Shown here in pieces: positions 1-8,491 of a stretch of DNA of 64,000 bases. Position numbers and translations under genes: made by a program. The DNA lies in the NCBI GenBank assembly GCA_963763135.1, contig CAVXNJ010000004.1, positions 620,001 to 684,000 on the forward strand. The letters are read 5' to 3'. This stretch comes from JANMZO01 sp963763135 (GTDB lineage: Bacteria; Actinomycetota; Acidimicrobiia; Acidimicrobiales; JANYDT01). Every line of letters starts with the position of its first letter. Position 1 is the stretch's first letter. Below the pieces are notes generated by a model. It searched no databases. It was not told the origin of the DNA and saw only the letters and a list, made by a program, of their open reading frames with translations.

Positions 1-1237
1 CGGTGAGATCGCGGATGGCGTGGAACAGGCGGGTCCGGTACTCACCGTCGACTCCCGGCCCGGTTGACATGTACTTCCGCACGAGGTCACCCGTGTCCGG
101 ACTTTCCATGTCGGCGACGCTTGGTGCCGTCACCACTGCGCCACCGGAGATGTCGTGCAGGTGACGCACCATCAACGAATAGTTCGAGGCGCCGATGTAC
201 TTCCCGGCGTTGGTATAGAGCTCGTCGGGAAACGCGGCGCCGAACACGCCGGTCTTGGCGTTGCTGACCGCGGCTTCCAGACACGCCCGCACGACGGTGG
301 CGTGAATGATCATCTCCGAGATCTTCTCCTTGATGTGGGCTTCGCGGCTCAGGCCGTTTGCTTCGGCTACCAGTTGGGCCAGGCCGACCAGCACGTCGGC
401 GCCCTCGGCGAGACCCGAAAGACCACCGAGACGCTCCCACAACCCGAGGGAGTGGGCGAACGTCGCCGCGTGCGCGATCTGGCCATCGAGGAATACGCGC
501 TCGGTCGGTACGAATACGTCTTCGAAGATCACGAACCCCTCGGGACAGTGGCTCTTCCACGACACCGGGAAGTCGCGCACGTCATGGTGACGGGGAGCGT
601 ACGTCGTGTTGAGGATCTTCACGCCGGGAGCGTTCACCGGAACCATGCACGCGATGGCGTACTGCTCCTCGCCGGACTTCATCGCTTTGGTCGGGATGGT
701 CAGAAGCTCATGACCGAGCGATGCGCCGGTGATGTGGAGCTTCGCTCCCCGAATCACCACGCCGTCGCGTTGCCGGTCAACTACGTGCACATACGAATCG
801 GGGTCGTGCTGCTTGCCGGGCGGCAGGGACCGGTCGCCCTTGGCATCGGTGATGCACTGGGTGATGCGTATGTCGCGCTTCGAGGCGTCTTCAATGAAGG
901 CGTGCATGCGCTCCACCTCGTCGGGCGTGCTCTCTGCCATCTGCCCGGCCGCGGTCGCGAGCGTCATGATGGAGGTGTACGTCACGTGGGCCAACATTCC
1001 GGCGTGGTGAACAAGTTCATTTTTCGCCCGCAACTGCTCGATCGACGTTGGTACCCCCATAAGAGGTGACGACGTGCCGTCGACGGATTGTTCGTTCAGA
1101 TAGTCGTAACCGAGAGCGACCCGATCGACGGCGGAGCCGAGGATGGGGTGACCCGGAAGATCGTCGACGCGCTGACCTTCGAAGAAGGTGGCTCGCCCAT
1201 CTGCGAGGGAATCCTTGTATTGCGCACCGGTAAGCAT
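1..1237 (-). CDS. HpaB/AbfD-family flavoprotein (4-hydroxyphenylacetate 3-hydroxylase type), partial
   Basis: The gene starts at the ATG at 1237, behind a GGAGG ribosome site, and its 3' end is cut off by the left edge of the window, leaving about 412 codons. The translation begins MLTGAQYKDSL and contains the family blocks TDAKGDRSLPPGK and RGAKLHITGA. These mark the FAD-dependent 4-hydroxyphenylacetate 3-monooxygenase / 4-hydroxybutyryl-CoA dehydratase superfamily. The cysteines that hold the Fe-S cluster in the dehydratase are absent: the corresponding stretches read AHVTYTSIMT and AHSLGLWERL. A flavin hydroxylase of an aromatic or related acid is therefore more likely than the dehydratase, but the substrate cannot be read from sequence. 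It is divergent from the dienelactone hydrolase gene at 1422. Confidence 0.85.
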   Translation of the reverse strand, partial: MLTGAQYKDSLADGRATFFEGQRVDDLPGHPILGSAVDRVALGYDYLNEQSVDGTSSPLMGVPTSIEQLRAKNELVHHAGMLAHVTYTSIMTLATAAGQMAESTPDEVERMHAFIEDASKRDIRITQCITDAKGDRSLPPGKQHDPDSYVHVVDRQRDGVVIRGAKLHITGASLGHELLTIPTKAMKSGEEQYAIACMVPVNAPGVKILNTTYAPRHHDVRDFPVSWKSHCPEGFVIFEDVFVPTERVFLDGQIAHAATFAHSLGLWERLGGLSGLAEGADVLVGLAQLVAEANGLSREAHIKEKISEMIIHATVVRACLEAAVSNAKTGVFGAAFPDELYTNAGKYIGASNYSLMVRHLHDISGGAVVTAPSVADMESPDTGDLVRKYMSTGPGVDGEYRTRLFHAIRDLT

Positions 1238-1421
1238 CGAACTACCTCCGAAGGAAAGGCGACTTGTGGTGTGTGTCGTCGGGTTGTGAGTACGGGCATC
1301 TTTTCAGCTCAGTGGCCCCGGAACCAAGCCGGGTCCGGTGATCGCGTCACCGCATAACAAAGCAGCGAGCGGTAGCCTCAACATTGACGTTGTCCCCGAC
1401 CCGAAAGCGACGGAAACGCCC

Positions 1422-2399
1422 ATGGCACTGAACGAGTACCTGACGGAAGAAATTGCCCTCGACCACGCCGAAGGCCACATCTCGAGGCGAGAGGCGCTTC
1501 GACTCCTCCTCCTACTCGGCGTCTCGACGACGACCGCCTCGGGGCTTCTCGATGGAAGCGCTGCCGATGCAGCCACGAAGCGCCCAACGACCACCACCAA
1601 GAAGCCGGCGAAAGCAAAAGGAAAAGTCCCGGCGACGACGCGTAAGCCAACGACGCCGACGTCGGGCTCACCCACCACGACCGCCGCCCACACGGCGACC
1701 AGCGCCGTTTCGACTGCGGCCGGTGCACCTGTCTCGATCACGTTCGACGGTCCCACCGGGCGGTTGTTCGGAAGCTTCGCGGCGGCGCAAAAGCCGAAGG
1801 GGGCCGTGCTGATCATCCACGAGAACCGCGGGCTCACCGAACACTTCCAAGCGCTTCCCGGCCGCTTCGCTCGAGATGGCTACTCGGCCCTCGCCATTGA
1901 TCTTGCATCTCGGGTCGGCGGCACCGCCGCGGTCGCCTCGCAGATGCCAGCGCCGCTGGCCAACGCGAAGACGGAAGACCTCGTCGCCGACATGAAAGCG
2001 GGTCTGGATGAGTTGGCCAGGCGAGTGCCCGGAGCGAAGTTCGGTGTGACCGGCTTCTGCTTTGGAGGCGGCATGGTCTGGAGTCTCTTGAACGTGGGCG
2101 ACACCCGGTTGGCTGCAGCGGTGCCGTTTTACGGAACGGGTCCCTCCGATCCCGACTTCACCCGATCACCCAACGCAGCAGTCATGGCGATCTACGCGGA
2201 ACTCGACAACCGGGTCAACGCGAACCGCCCGGCGATGACGGCCGCGTTGGAGCAGGCCAAATTGGTGCACCAGATCGTGGTGGCCCCCGGCGTGGATCAC
2301 GCGTTTTTCAATGACACCGGGGCCCGGTACAACGCCACGCAGGCGACGGCGATGTACGCGAAGGTCCTCGACTGGTTCGGCAAGTACCTGAACACTTGA
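1422..2399 (+). CDS. Dienelactone hydrolase family protein, Tat-exported
   Basis: A 325-aa alpha/beta hydrolase of the dienelactone hydrolase family. The nucleophile lies in GFCFGGG (Cys213), the acid in AELDNRV and the histidine in VDHAFF. The N-terminus MALNEYLTEE is followed by a twin-arginine signal, SRREALRLLLLLG, then a Thr/Lys/Pro-rich linker of about 60 residues, so the enzyme is probably exported by the Tat system. An upstream in-frame ATG at 1338 would add 28 residues. The start at 1422 is preferred because MALNEYL matches the usual N-terminus of such Tat-type members as I recall it. It is convergent with the Ldh-type dehydrogenase, 24 bp away. Substrate unknown. Confidence 0.88.
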   Translation: MALNEYLTEEIALDHAEGHISRREALRLLLLLGVSTTTASGLLDGSAADAATKRPTTTTKKPAKAKGKVPATTRKPTTPTSGSPTTTAAHTATSAVSTAAGAPVSITFDGPTGRLFGSFAAAQKPKGAVLIIHENRGLTEHFQALPGRFARDGYSALAIDLASRVGGTAAVASQMPAPLANAKTEDLVADMKAGLDELARRVPGAKFGVTGFCFGGGMVWSLLNVGDTRLAAAVPFYGTGPSDPDFTRSPNAAVMAIYAELDNRVNANRPAMTAALEQAKLVHQIVVAPGVDHAFFNDTGARYNATQATAMYAKVLDWFGKYLNT

Positions 2400-2423
2400 G
2401 TTGAAGGATCCGGGGCGCTCGGC

Positions 2424-3419
2424 TCACGATCCGATCGACGCGATGGTGTCGAGCAGCTCACTCGGAACCTCGACCCCTGCCTGCGCGGCAGTGGCCCGAG
2501 CGGCCAGGCGACGGTCACCCGGCAGGCGAACCCCATCCTCTTCCAGGAGATCGGTGAAGAGCACCTCAAGTCGGTTCGCGAAATTCGGAGCGCTTCGGGC
2601 CGGATCGATTGCGATGAAGCACTGCCCGACGCCCGGCGGGCCGCCCTGGTCGTCGCCGAACGATGAGCTCTCGATCGCCCAGTTTCCGCCGCTCAACCCG
2701 CCGGCGAGGATCTCCACGATCAAGCTGAGTCCAAAGCCCTTGGCGCCTCCGAGAGGCGCAACGCTGCCTTCGAGGCCTTTGGTCGGGTCGGTCGTCGGTT
2801 GCCCGGTGGCATCGATGGCCCAACCGAGCGGAATTTCCCGTCCTTCGTTGGCGGCCTGAAGAATGTTGACGTAGGCGGTTGCGCTCGTCGCCATGTCGAT
2901 CACCATCGGAGGGTGACCGGTTCGAGGCGCCGCGAAGGCAAGGGGGTTGGTGCCGAGTTTCGGGGTGCGTCCACCCCACGGGGCCACGAGCGGAGACGAG
3001 TTGGCAAAGCCGAGCGCGACCAGGCCCCCTCGGGCGAGTCGGTCCACCATCCAGCCCAACACCCCGGCCGAATACGAGCGGTCGATCAACATCATGGCGA
3101 TGCCCTGCTGACGGGTGAGTTCCTCGAACGGAGTTTGCGCGGCCAGGAACGCGGTGTGACAGAACCCCAGACCCGCATCGACCTTGATGATCGATCCGTC
3201 AGCGGCGAAGACCTGTGGAACGGCCGATCCGATGATCTTGCCGCACGTCAGGTGAAGCAGATAGGTGGGCAGGTACCCGAGACCGACGTTGCGAATTCCC
3301 TCGGCTTCGGCTTCTCGGATCGAGTCCGCCGCAGCTGATGCCTGCTCGGCGGTCGACCCACAGCGAACGAGGGCATCATGGGCAAGGCGTTCGATCTCGT
3401 CCAACGAAAGAATCGGCAT
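2424..3419 (-). CDS. Malate/L-lactate dehydrogenase family NAD(P)-dependent oxidoreductase
   Basis: 331 aa, the usual length for the Ldh_2 (malate/L-lactate/ureidoglycolate dehydrogenase) fold, which is unrelated to classical LDH. Family signatures are visible: REAEAEGIRNVGLGYLP near residue 35, the substrate-loop RSYSAGVLGW near residue 110, the cofactor block GTNPLAFAAPR, VIDMATSATAY, and the C-terminal GGAKGFGLSLIVEILAGGLSG. These enzymes reduce or oxidise 2-oxo/2-hydroxy acids with NAD(P)H. The exact substrate cannot be assigned. It stands alone, convergent with the hydrolase to its left and running away from the SRPBCC gene by about 80 bp. Confidence 0.88.
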   Translation of the reverse strand: MPILSLDEIERLAHDALVRCGSTAEQASAAADSIREAEAEGIRNVGLGYLPTYLLHLTCGKIIGSAVPQVFAADGSIIKVDAGLGFCHTAFLAAQTPFEELTRQQGIAMMLIDRSYSAGVLGWMVDRLARGGLVALGFANSSPLVAPWGGRTPKLGTNPLAFAAPRTGHPPMVIDMATSATAYVNILQAANEGREIPLGWAIDATGQPTTDPTKGLEGSVAPLGGAKGFGLSLIVEILAGGLSGGNWAIESSSFGDDQGGPPGVGQCFIAIDPARSAPNFANRLEVLFTDLLEEDGVRLPGDRRLAARATAAQAGVEVPSELLDTIASIGS

Positions 3420-3501
3420 CTCGCAGACTACCTACGATTGCCGTGACGTCGGTCGTTCGGACCCGGCGGTCTCGCCGTCGTTATTTCGACGCTCGGGCGC
3501 G

Positions 3502-4035
3502 TCAGGCTTGTTCGACGAGGGCCTTGAGGCCCTCCAGCGAGGCGGTCATGTTCGCTCGATGCTCCGACAGTCGGCGGGCCACGATCTTTGACTCCTTATC
3601 CGGCATCGCGTCGAGGGCGTAGCTGAGCCCGCTGCGTCCGGGCCCGATCTGAGCTGTCTGGGTGACCCGAGTCCCGTCGGCCACCGTCTCAAGGTCGTAA
3701 CGCCACGTAGCGGAGGGATCGTCGACGTCGCCTACCGACCAACCGAAGCACACGTTTGGTGTGCACGACGTAACCGTCGATGTCGTTTCCCACGACCCGT
3801 TCGCCGGGTGCGTGTTGCGCCCGAGGAAACGTGCTCCAACGGCGGGCGCCGTGATCCCGTCGAGCCATTCGGCGCCGGTGAACTCGGTGCTGAACTTCGC
3901 CGAGAAGTTGATGTCGGTCACCAGCGGCCAGATCTTCTCGGGTGGTGCGCTGATCATCACCTCAGCTGACGTGGTGGGTCCGTCGGCGTATCGAAGCTGT
4001 TGCGGTTCCTGTTGCGGTTCCGGTTGCGGATCCAT
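3502..4035 (-). CDS. SRPBCC family (polyketide cyclase/START-like) protein
   Basis: 177 aa. After a short Pro/Gln-rich N-terminus, MDPQPEPQQEP, the protein has the SRPBCC/START pattern: ISAPPEKIWPLVTDI at the first helix, a central beta grip (WETTSTVTSC, CFGWSVGD) and a long C-terminal helix with ERLEG-type spacing. Such proteins bind hydrophobic ligands in a deep cavity, and function varies widely. The start is set at 4035, where AGGGTG lies five bases upstream; an ATG five codons earlier at 4050 is possible. It is divergent from the LLM oxidoreductase at 4145. No ligand or pathway can be named. Confidence 0.8.
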   Translation of the reverse strand: MDPQPEPQQEPQQLRYADGPTTSAEVMISAPPEKIWPLVTDINFSAKFSTEFTGAEWLDGITAPAVGARFLGRNTHPANGSWETTSTVTSCTPNVCFGWSVGDVDDPSATWRYDLETVADGTRVTQTAQIGPGRSGLSYALDAMPDKESKIVARRLSEHRANMTASLEGLKALVEQA

Positions 4036-4144
4036 GGGGTCACCCTTCATCGGAGTCCGGTCATCGTGTCACACCCGGACGGGGTCGAGCGATCTTCGGC
4101 CGGCCGCTTGCGCACGCCCGGTGTCGGTAGGGCAGGATGCGTGC

Positions 4145-5182
4145 ATGCGTATTGCCATTGGAGCTTCGATTGCCGGTCCCGACGACGCGGAGTTCGTCGT
4201 TGACGCTGAACGACTCGGTGTCCACTCGGTGTGGGTCGCCGAAGCCTGGGGGTACGACGCGCTGACCCCACTCGCGTACCTCGCCGCGCGCACGGCGACC
4301 ATCAAACTCGGTACCGGCATCGTGCAGATCGGCGCCCGAACCCCGGCGATGCTCGCTATGTCAGCCATGTCGATGCAGGCGCTGTCGGGAGGCCGTTTTC
4401 TGCTGGGTCTCGGCACGAGCGGTCCCCAGATCATGGAGGGATGGCACGGCGTGGAGTTTGCGAACCCGGTGCAGTCGACGCGGGAGACGATTGAGATCGT
4501 CCGACGGGCCGTCGCCGGTGAACGGTTGAGCTACGACGGTCAGGTGTATCAACTCCCTCGGCCCGGGGGCGCGGGCAAGGCCATCCGTTCGATGGCTCCG
4601 GCCACGAGTGTCCCGATGTATGTCGCTGCGCTCGGGCCCCGGAACCTCGAACTTACGGGGGAGTTGGCCGACGGGTGGATCGGCAACGCGTTCATCCCCG
4701 AGCGGGGTGCTCCGTTCCTGGATTCAATCCGATCCGGAGCCGACCGAGCGGGGCGGTCGATCACGGAGATCGACATGCTGATTCCGGTCGGTGTGGAGTT
4801 CACCGACGACGTCGACGAGGCGGCACGTCGGAACGCTGACGGCTACGCGTTCACGATTGGAGCGATGGGTTCGAAGACGCAGAACTTCTACAACGCGGCG
4901 TTTACCCGCCAGGGCTTCGGTGAGGAGATAGCACGCGTGCAGCAGTTATGGCTCGATGGCAGGCGGGATGAGGCCGCGGCCAACGTGCCCCTCGAGATCG
5001 GGCTCAAGACGAATCTCCTCGGGACGCCGGCCATGATCAAGGAACGTCTGCGCGCTTATGATCTGGCAGGTATCACGACACTTCAGGCGAAGCTGCCCGG
5101 GACGGTCGCGCAGAAGCTCGATGCGCTCGCTCAGCTGATGGACATCGTCGCCGACTTCAACGCCGAATCGGCGGCTCGCTGA
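4145..5182 (+). CDS. LLM class F420-dependent oxidoreductase
   Basis: 345 aa, luciferase-like monooxygenase fold. Visible signatures are the N-terminal MRIAIGASIAG strand, GVHSVWVAEAWGYDALTPLAYLAARTATIKLGTGI, SGGRFLLGLGTSGPQIMEGWHG and TSVPMYVAALGPRNLELTGELADGWIGN. The pattern matches the coenzyme F420 (mer-like, 5,10-methylenetetrahydromethanopterin reductase-type) subgroup, which is abundant in Actinomycetota. The reading frame is open further upstream to 3761, but that part overlaps the SRPBCC gene antisense. The start at 4145 has an AGGA ribosome site and aligns with family N-termini. Substrate unknown. Confidence 0.88.
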   Translation: MRIAIGASIAGPDDAEFVVDAERLGVHSVWVAEAWGYDALTPLAYLAARTATIKLGTGIVQIGARTPAMLAMSAMSMQALSGGRFLLGLGTSGPQIMEGWHGVEFANPVQSTRETIEIVRRAVAGERLSYDGQVYQLPRPGGAGKAIRSMAPATSVPMYVAALGPRNLELTGELADGWIGNAFIPERGAPFLDSIRSGADRAGRSITEIDMLIPVGVEFTDDVDEAARRNADGYAFTIGAMGSKTQNFYNAAFTRQGFGEEIARVQQLWLDGRRDEAAANVPLEIGLKTNLLGTPAMIKERLRAYDLAGITTLQAKLPGTVAQKLDALAQLMDIVADFNAESAAR

Positions 5183-5197
5183 AGCTGCGGGACTCGG

Positions 5198-6280
5198 CTA
5201 GACGGGCTCACAGACGGCGCGTGCCGTGTCGACCTCGACGGTGACCTGATCGCCCACCGAAGGAGCCCTTTCGGACCCCGACAGATGGACCGCGACCAAC
5301 TTTGAGGCCGCGTCGAGCCGAACCGTGATCACCGTAGAAGCACCCTGGAACGTGGAGGCGATGGCGGTGCCCGTTAGTCGGTTGGCGGCCGAGGGCGTGG
5401 TCGCCGTCGTGGTCGAGGTCGCCGGCCCGGGTGCGAACTGGAGGTCCTCCGGGCGAACCAGCACGAGAACGGAGCTTCCGGGTGACTCACCGCCGACCGA
5501 AGGAACCACGAGCGTCTCGTTACCGACCTGTACCTCGGTCGCGCTGGTCACCTTTCCGGCGAGCTCGTTCATCGACCCGACGAAGCGGGCAACGAACGCG
5601 CTCGAGGGATGCCGGTAGACGGCCTTCGGCGTGTCGATCTGTTCGAGCCGTCCGTTCGACATGACGCCAACCCGGTCCGAGATCGCCAGGGCTTCCTCCT
5701 GGTCGTGAGTGACGAACAGCGTGGTCATCCCCAGCTCAGTCTGGATGCGGCGGATCTCATCTCGGAGCGTCGACCGCACCTTGGCGTCGAGAGCGGAGAG
5801 TGGTTCGTCGAGCAGAAGCACCTCGGGTTGCACGGCCAGCGCCCGGGCCAGCGCGACGCGTTGCTGTTGGCCGCCCGACAGCTGATGGGGATACCGGTTT
5901 GCGAGTTGGCCCAGCTGCACCAGCTCAAGGACTTCCTTCGAACGCTGAGCCCGTTGCGGGGCATGCATTTTGCGGGTACGCAATCCGAACTCGACGTTGT
6001 CGGCCACCGACAGATTCGGAAAGAGGCTGTAGCTCTGGAACACCATGCCCATGTTGCGCTTATGAGCCGGGAGGTGCGTGATGTCGGTGTCGTTCACCGA
6101 CACGGATCCGGAATCGGCCTTCTCAAATCCGGCGGCGATGCGCAGGGCAGTGGTCTTTCCACAACCGCTGGGGCCGAGGAGACTGACCAGCTCCCCGGGC
6201 TTGAGGGTCAGCTCGAGATTCTCGAGGGCCACGGTCGGTCCGAATGTCTTTCGAACGCCGCGGTAGACGAGTGCGGTCAT
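5198..6280 (-). CDS. ABC importer ATP-binding protein (PotA/spermidine-iron-thiamine type)
   Basis: 360 aa. Walker A GPSGCGKTT near residue 36, Q-loop VFQSYSLFPNLSV, signature LSGGQQQRVALARAL near residue 137, Walker B LLLDEPLSALD and the H-loop FVTHDQEEAL form a complete ATPase. A C-terminal TOBE-like domain (about residues 240-360) with LVRPEDL fits the importers for polyamines, Fe(III), thiamine or phosphonates. Its ATG overlaps the stop of the upstream permease as ATGA, so it is translationally coupled to it. It is the last gene of a four-gene operon: binding lipoprotein, permease, permease, ATPase. Confidence 0.93.
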   Translation of the reverse strand: MTALVYRGVRKTFGPTVALENLELTLKPGELVSLLGPSGCGKTTALRIAAGFEKADSGSVSVNDTDITHLPAHKRNMGMVFQSYSLFPNLSVADNVEFGLRTRKMHAPQRAQRSKEVLELVQLGQLANRYPHQLSGGQQQRVALARALAVQPEVLLLDEPLSALDAKVRSTLRDEIRRIQTELGMTTLFVTHDQEEALAISDRVGVMSNGRLEQIDTPKAVYRHPSSAFVARFVGSMNELAGKVTSATEVQVGNETLVVPSVGGESPGSSVLVLVRPEDLQFAPGPATSTTTATTPSAANRLTGTAIASTFQGASTVITVRLDAASKLVAVHLSGSERAPSVGDQVTVEVDTARAVCEPV

Positions 6281-7191
6281 GAATCGAGATCCTTGATAGG
6301 GGCGGCAGGCGCGGCGCTCGAGGCTAAGGGGGCAAGGTCAACGCGACGGCCGCGCTTTCGGGTGGCCAAACTGAGGATGGCGAACAACGCCGTCGTCGCC
6401 ACGAGGGCTGTGAGGCCGAGCGCCATGCCGCCCTGCGGCTCGCTGCCCTGGTACTGCGCCATGAACGCAGGAAGTGTGCGCTTGAGGAGAACCCGGGCCA
6501 TCGTGTACTCGCCGAGTACAACGGCCGCCGTGAGGAACGATGCCGAAATGATCGCCGCACGAATGTTGGGCACCAGGACCCTCCGGAGTGTGGTGCCCCA
6601 TCCGGCGCCGAGACTTCTGGACGCGTCGACGAGCGTCTTCACGTCGAGTGCTTTGATGCCGGCGTCAAGTGACCGGAACGTGAACGGCATGGCTAGGACG
6701 GCGTAAAACGGCACGAGCGAATAGTTCGAGTTGAGAAACCAGCGGGCGTGCGCCTTCAGCGGGAGGATTCCGGCCACGAGTGCGATCGGTGGAATCACGT
6801 AGGGGAGTACCGTCAAAAACTCCACCAGGGCCCGCGCCTTGGGAATACGCAGGTGGACCCACAACGTGGTGGGCAGCAGCAGAACCAGGGTCATCAGCAC
6901 CGTGAGCAGCGCCAGGCGGACACTCAGCGCCAGCGAGGAACGAAAGTCGGGGTTCTCGAACGCCTTGGTCACGCCCGACGCCGACCAGCCATCGGTCAGG
7001 GTCGACCAGCCGAGCCGGATCATCGGCACGTTCTGGAACGAGAACCTCGCCATCGCAATGAGCGGGAGCGTGAAGAACAGCGCACTTGCTATCACCACGA
7101 GGACCGGCCCGATAATGCCGTAGCGACGGCCCTTCGAAGGTCGGGCGGTTACACCTGTCGGCGGAGTCAGCGGCGGTTCAACCGCACTCAT
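6277..7191 (-). CDS. ABC importer inner-membrane permease (second permease)
   Basis: 304 aa with about six hydrophobic segments and the EAA cytoplasmic loop DASRSLGAGWGTTLRRVLVP, which docks on the ATPase. It belongs to the PotC/CysW/ThiP permease family. The start chosen is the ATG at 7191 (MSAVEPPLTPP); a GTG three codons upstream is also in frame. Upstream lies a 68-bp tandem repeat whose every unit ends in the same ribosome-site/ATGAGTGC sequence that starts this gene. The ancestral layout was apparently a direct ATGA overlap with the first permease gene. Its own stop overlaps the ATPase start. Confidence 0.9.
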   Translation of the reverse strand: MSAVEPPLTPPTGVTARPSKGRRYGIIGPVLVVIASALFFTLPLIAMARFSFQNVPMIRLGWSTLTDGWSASGVTKAFENPDFRSSLALSVRLALLTVLMTLVLLLPTTLWVHLRIPKARALVEFLTVLPYVIPPIALVAGILPLKAHARWFLNSNYSLVPFYAVLAMPFTFRSLDAGIKALDVKTLVDASRSLGAGWGTTLRRVLVPNIRAAIISASFLTAAVVLGEYTMARVLLKRTLPAFMAQYQGSEPQGGMALGLTALVATTALFAILSLATRKRGRRVDLAPLASSAAPAAPIKDLDS

Positions 7192-7394
7192 TGCTGCCAC
7201 CTCTCGGCGCTGTGTTGGTGGCCTCGGTCCGGCGTGGTCATCGGTTGCGGGGCACTCATTGCTGCCACCTCTCGGCGCTGTGTTGGTGGCCTCGGTCCGG
7301 CGTGGTCATTGGTTGAGGGGCACTCATTGCTGCCACCTCTCGGCGCTGTGTGGTGGCCTCGGTCCGGCGTGGTCATTGGTTGAGGGGCACTCAT
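7188..7394 (-). CDS. Repeat-encoded 68-aa ORF C, bridging to the second permease
   Basis: It starts at the ATG at 7394. The unit it enters is 67 instead of 68 bp, so the frame runs through two further units and stops at the TGA at 7188-7190, directly overlapping the ATG of the second permease (7191). Thus the one-base loss did not break the stop-start chain: ribosomes could still pass from the first permease through A, B and C to the second. Separate 23-aa frames also start at 7327 and 7259, with stops at 7256 and 7188. Whether any of these peptides is stable is unknown. Confidence 0.35.
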   Translation of the reverse strand: MSAPQPMTTPDRGHHTAPRGGSNECPSTNDHAGPRPPTQRREVAAMSAPQPMTTPDRGHQHSAERWQQ

Positions 7395-7462
7395 TGCTGC
7401 CACCTCTCGGCGCTGTGTTGGTGGCCTCGGTCCGGCGTGGTCATTGGTTGAGGGGCACTCAT
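7391..7462 (-). CDS. Repeat-encoded 23-aa mini-ORF B
   Basis: Identical in product to mini-ORF A. It begins in the ATGA overlap at 7462 and ends in a TGA that overlaps the ATG at 7394. A GAGAGGTGG ribosome site precedes its start. It is the second link of the stop-start chain between the two permease genes. Function of the peptide unknown, possibly none. Confidence 0.38.
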   Translation of the reverse strand: MSAPQPMTTPDRGHQHSAERWQQ

Positions 7463-7530
7463 TGCTGCCACCTCTCGGCGCTGTGTTGGTGGCCTCGGTC
7501 CGGCGTGGTCATTGGTTGAGGGGCACTCAT
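7459..7530 (-). CDS. Repeat-encoded 23-aa mini-ORF A, coupled to permease stop
   Basis: It starts at the ATG at 7530, which overlaps the TGA of the first permease gene (7527-7529). It encodes 23 residues starting MSAPQPMTTPDRG and ending AERWQQ, and stops in a TGA overlapping the next ATG at 7462. The same sequence repeats at 7462-7391. The last residues, ERWQQ, are the C-terminus of the upstream permease, because the unit includes that permease's 3' end. It may serve only to pass ribosomes down the mRNA. Nothing proves that the peptide itself has a function. Confidence 0.4.
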   Translation of the reverse strand: MSAPQPMTTPDRGHQHSAERWQQ

Positions 7531-8438
7531 TGCTGCCACCTCTCGGCGCGCTTACGTAACACCCAGTACAACCCCATACACACCGTCATGATGATGATCA
7601 TCCATGTGGCGAGTGCGAAGCCCAACTGGTCCTCGTTGGCGCTGACATCGCCCCGCAGGTAGAACCCGATCCGCAGCGGCACGATCAGCGACTTCTGGGT
7701 CAACGCCGCAGCCGTCGCGTACGCGCTGAACGAGTTGGCAAACAACAGGAGGAAGCCGCCGAGCAACGACGGGGCGAGCACCGGCAATCCAACCCGCCGC
7801 CAGTAGGTGAACGAGGTGCCGCCGAGATTGGCGCACGCCTCACGCCATGACTGCTTAAGGCCGTCGATTGCCGGGAGCGTGATGAGCACCATCAGCGGGA
7901 TGTTGAAGTACGAGTAGACGACCGTCAGACCCCAGGTTGAGTCGAGCTTGAAGCTCGTGCCGTACAACTGGAAGTTGAACAGACCGTCGAGAATCTTGGT
8001 GAAAAGGCCCTGTCGGCCGAGCAGCGCGATGAACGCGAACGCGAGCGGGATGCCTCCGAGGTTGGCGGCGACGCCACTGAAGGAGGTGATGATCGACCGC
8101 AGCCATTTGGGCCGGCGTATGACGGTGGCGGCATAGGCGAGAAATGTTCCGAGCACCACCCCGACCAGCGCCGCGAAGAAGGAGAGGAACACCGAAAACT
8201 TGAACGCGTCGAGATTCTGGCCGCTGAACGCTTTGCGCAGCGCCGAGAATTCGTGGGTCCCGTCGTTGGCCGTGAGTGCGCGGTTGAACACGCTGATGGC
8301 CGGTACAACGAGAAACAGGGTGAGGAACGCGAAGAGCGGAACCAGGCCGACCCACGACCAGTTCCGGGGTCGACGGACAGACAACGCGGGGACCGCGCCA
8401 ATGGCGCGGTCCCCTTGCAGTGGTTCGAGGGTGGTCAT
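7527..8438 (-). CDS. ABC importer inner-membrane permease (first permease)
   Basis: 303 aa with about six membrane segments; the first follows a 28-residue cytosolic N-terminus (SWVGLVPLFAFLTLFLVVPAI). The EAA loop REACANLGGTSFTYWRRVGLPVL is intact. It belongs to the PotB/CysT/ThiP permease family and forms the channel with the permease at 6277. Its last residues, ERWQQ, and TGA are embedded in the first copy of the 68-bp repeat, so the stop overlaps an ATG. It lies 53 bp downstream of the binding-protein gene in the same operon. Confidence 0.91.
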   Translation of the reverse strand: MTTLEPLQGDRAIGAVPALSVRRPRNWSWVGLVPLFAFLTLFLVVPAISVFNRALTANDGTHEFSALRKAFSGQNLDAFKFSVFLSFFAALVGVVLGTFLAYAATVIRRPKWLRSIITSFSGVAANLGGIPLAFAFIALLGRQGLFTKILDGLFNFQLYGTSFKLDSTWGLTVVYSYFNIPLMVLITLPAIDGLKQSWREACANLGGTSFTYWRRVGLPVLAPSLLGGFLLLFANSFSAYATAAALTQKSLIVPLRIGFYLRGDVSANEDQLGFALATWMIIIMTVCMGLYWVLRKRAERWQQ

Positions 8439-8491
8439 GAGTCAGTAGCAGTAGACGTCATGTGAGGACCAAAGCTCGAAAGTCAGATTGA

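Larger units (their letters stand above)
7185..7549. repeat. Tandem repeat, five units of 68/67 bp plus a 26-bp partial, carrying repeated translation starts
   Basis: The core CACTCATTGCTGCC (plus strand) recurs at 7185, 7253, 7321, 7388, 7456 and 7524. Units at 7253, 7388 and 7456 are identical. The unit at 7185 has two substitutions and the unit at 7321 lacks one T and is 67 bp. On the minus strand each unit holds GAGAGGTGGCAGCA followed by ATGAG, meaning a ribosome site and start codon. A full unit encodes a 23-aa peptide (MSAPQPMTTPDRG then HQHSAERWQQ) whose TGA overlaps the next ATG. The array lies exactly at the junction of the two permease genes. The near-identity suggests recent expansion. 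Confidence 0.95.

Noticed and set aside
7185..7549. CRISPR array
   Set aside because: The units are perfect tandem copies with no differing spacers; it is a simple tandem repeat with translation signals.
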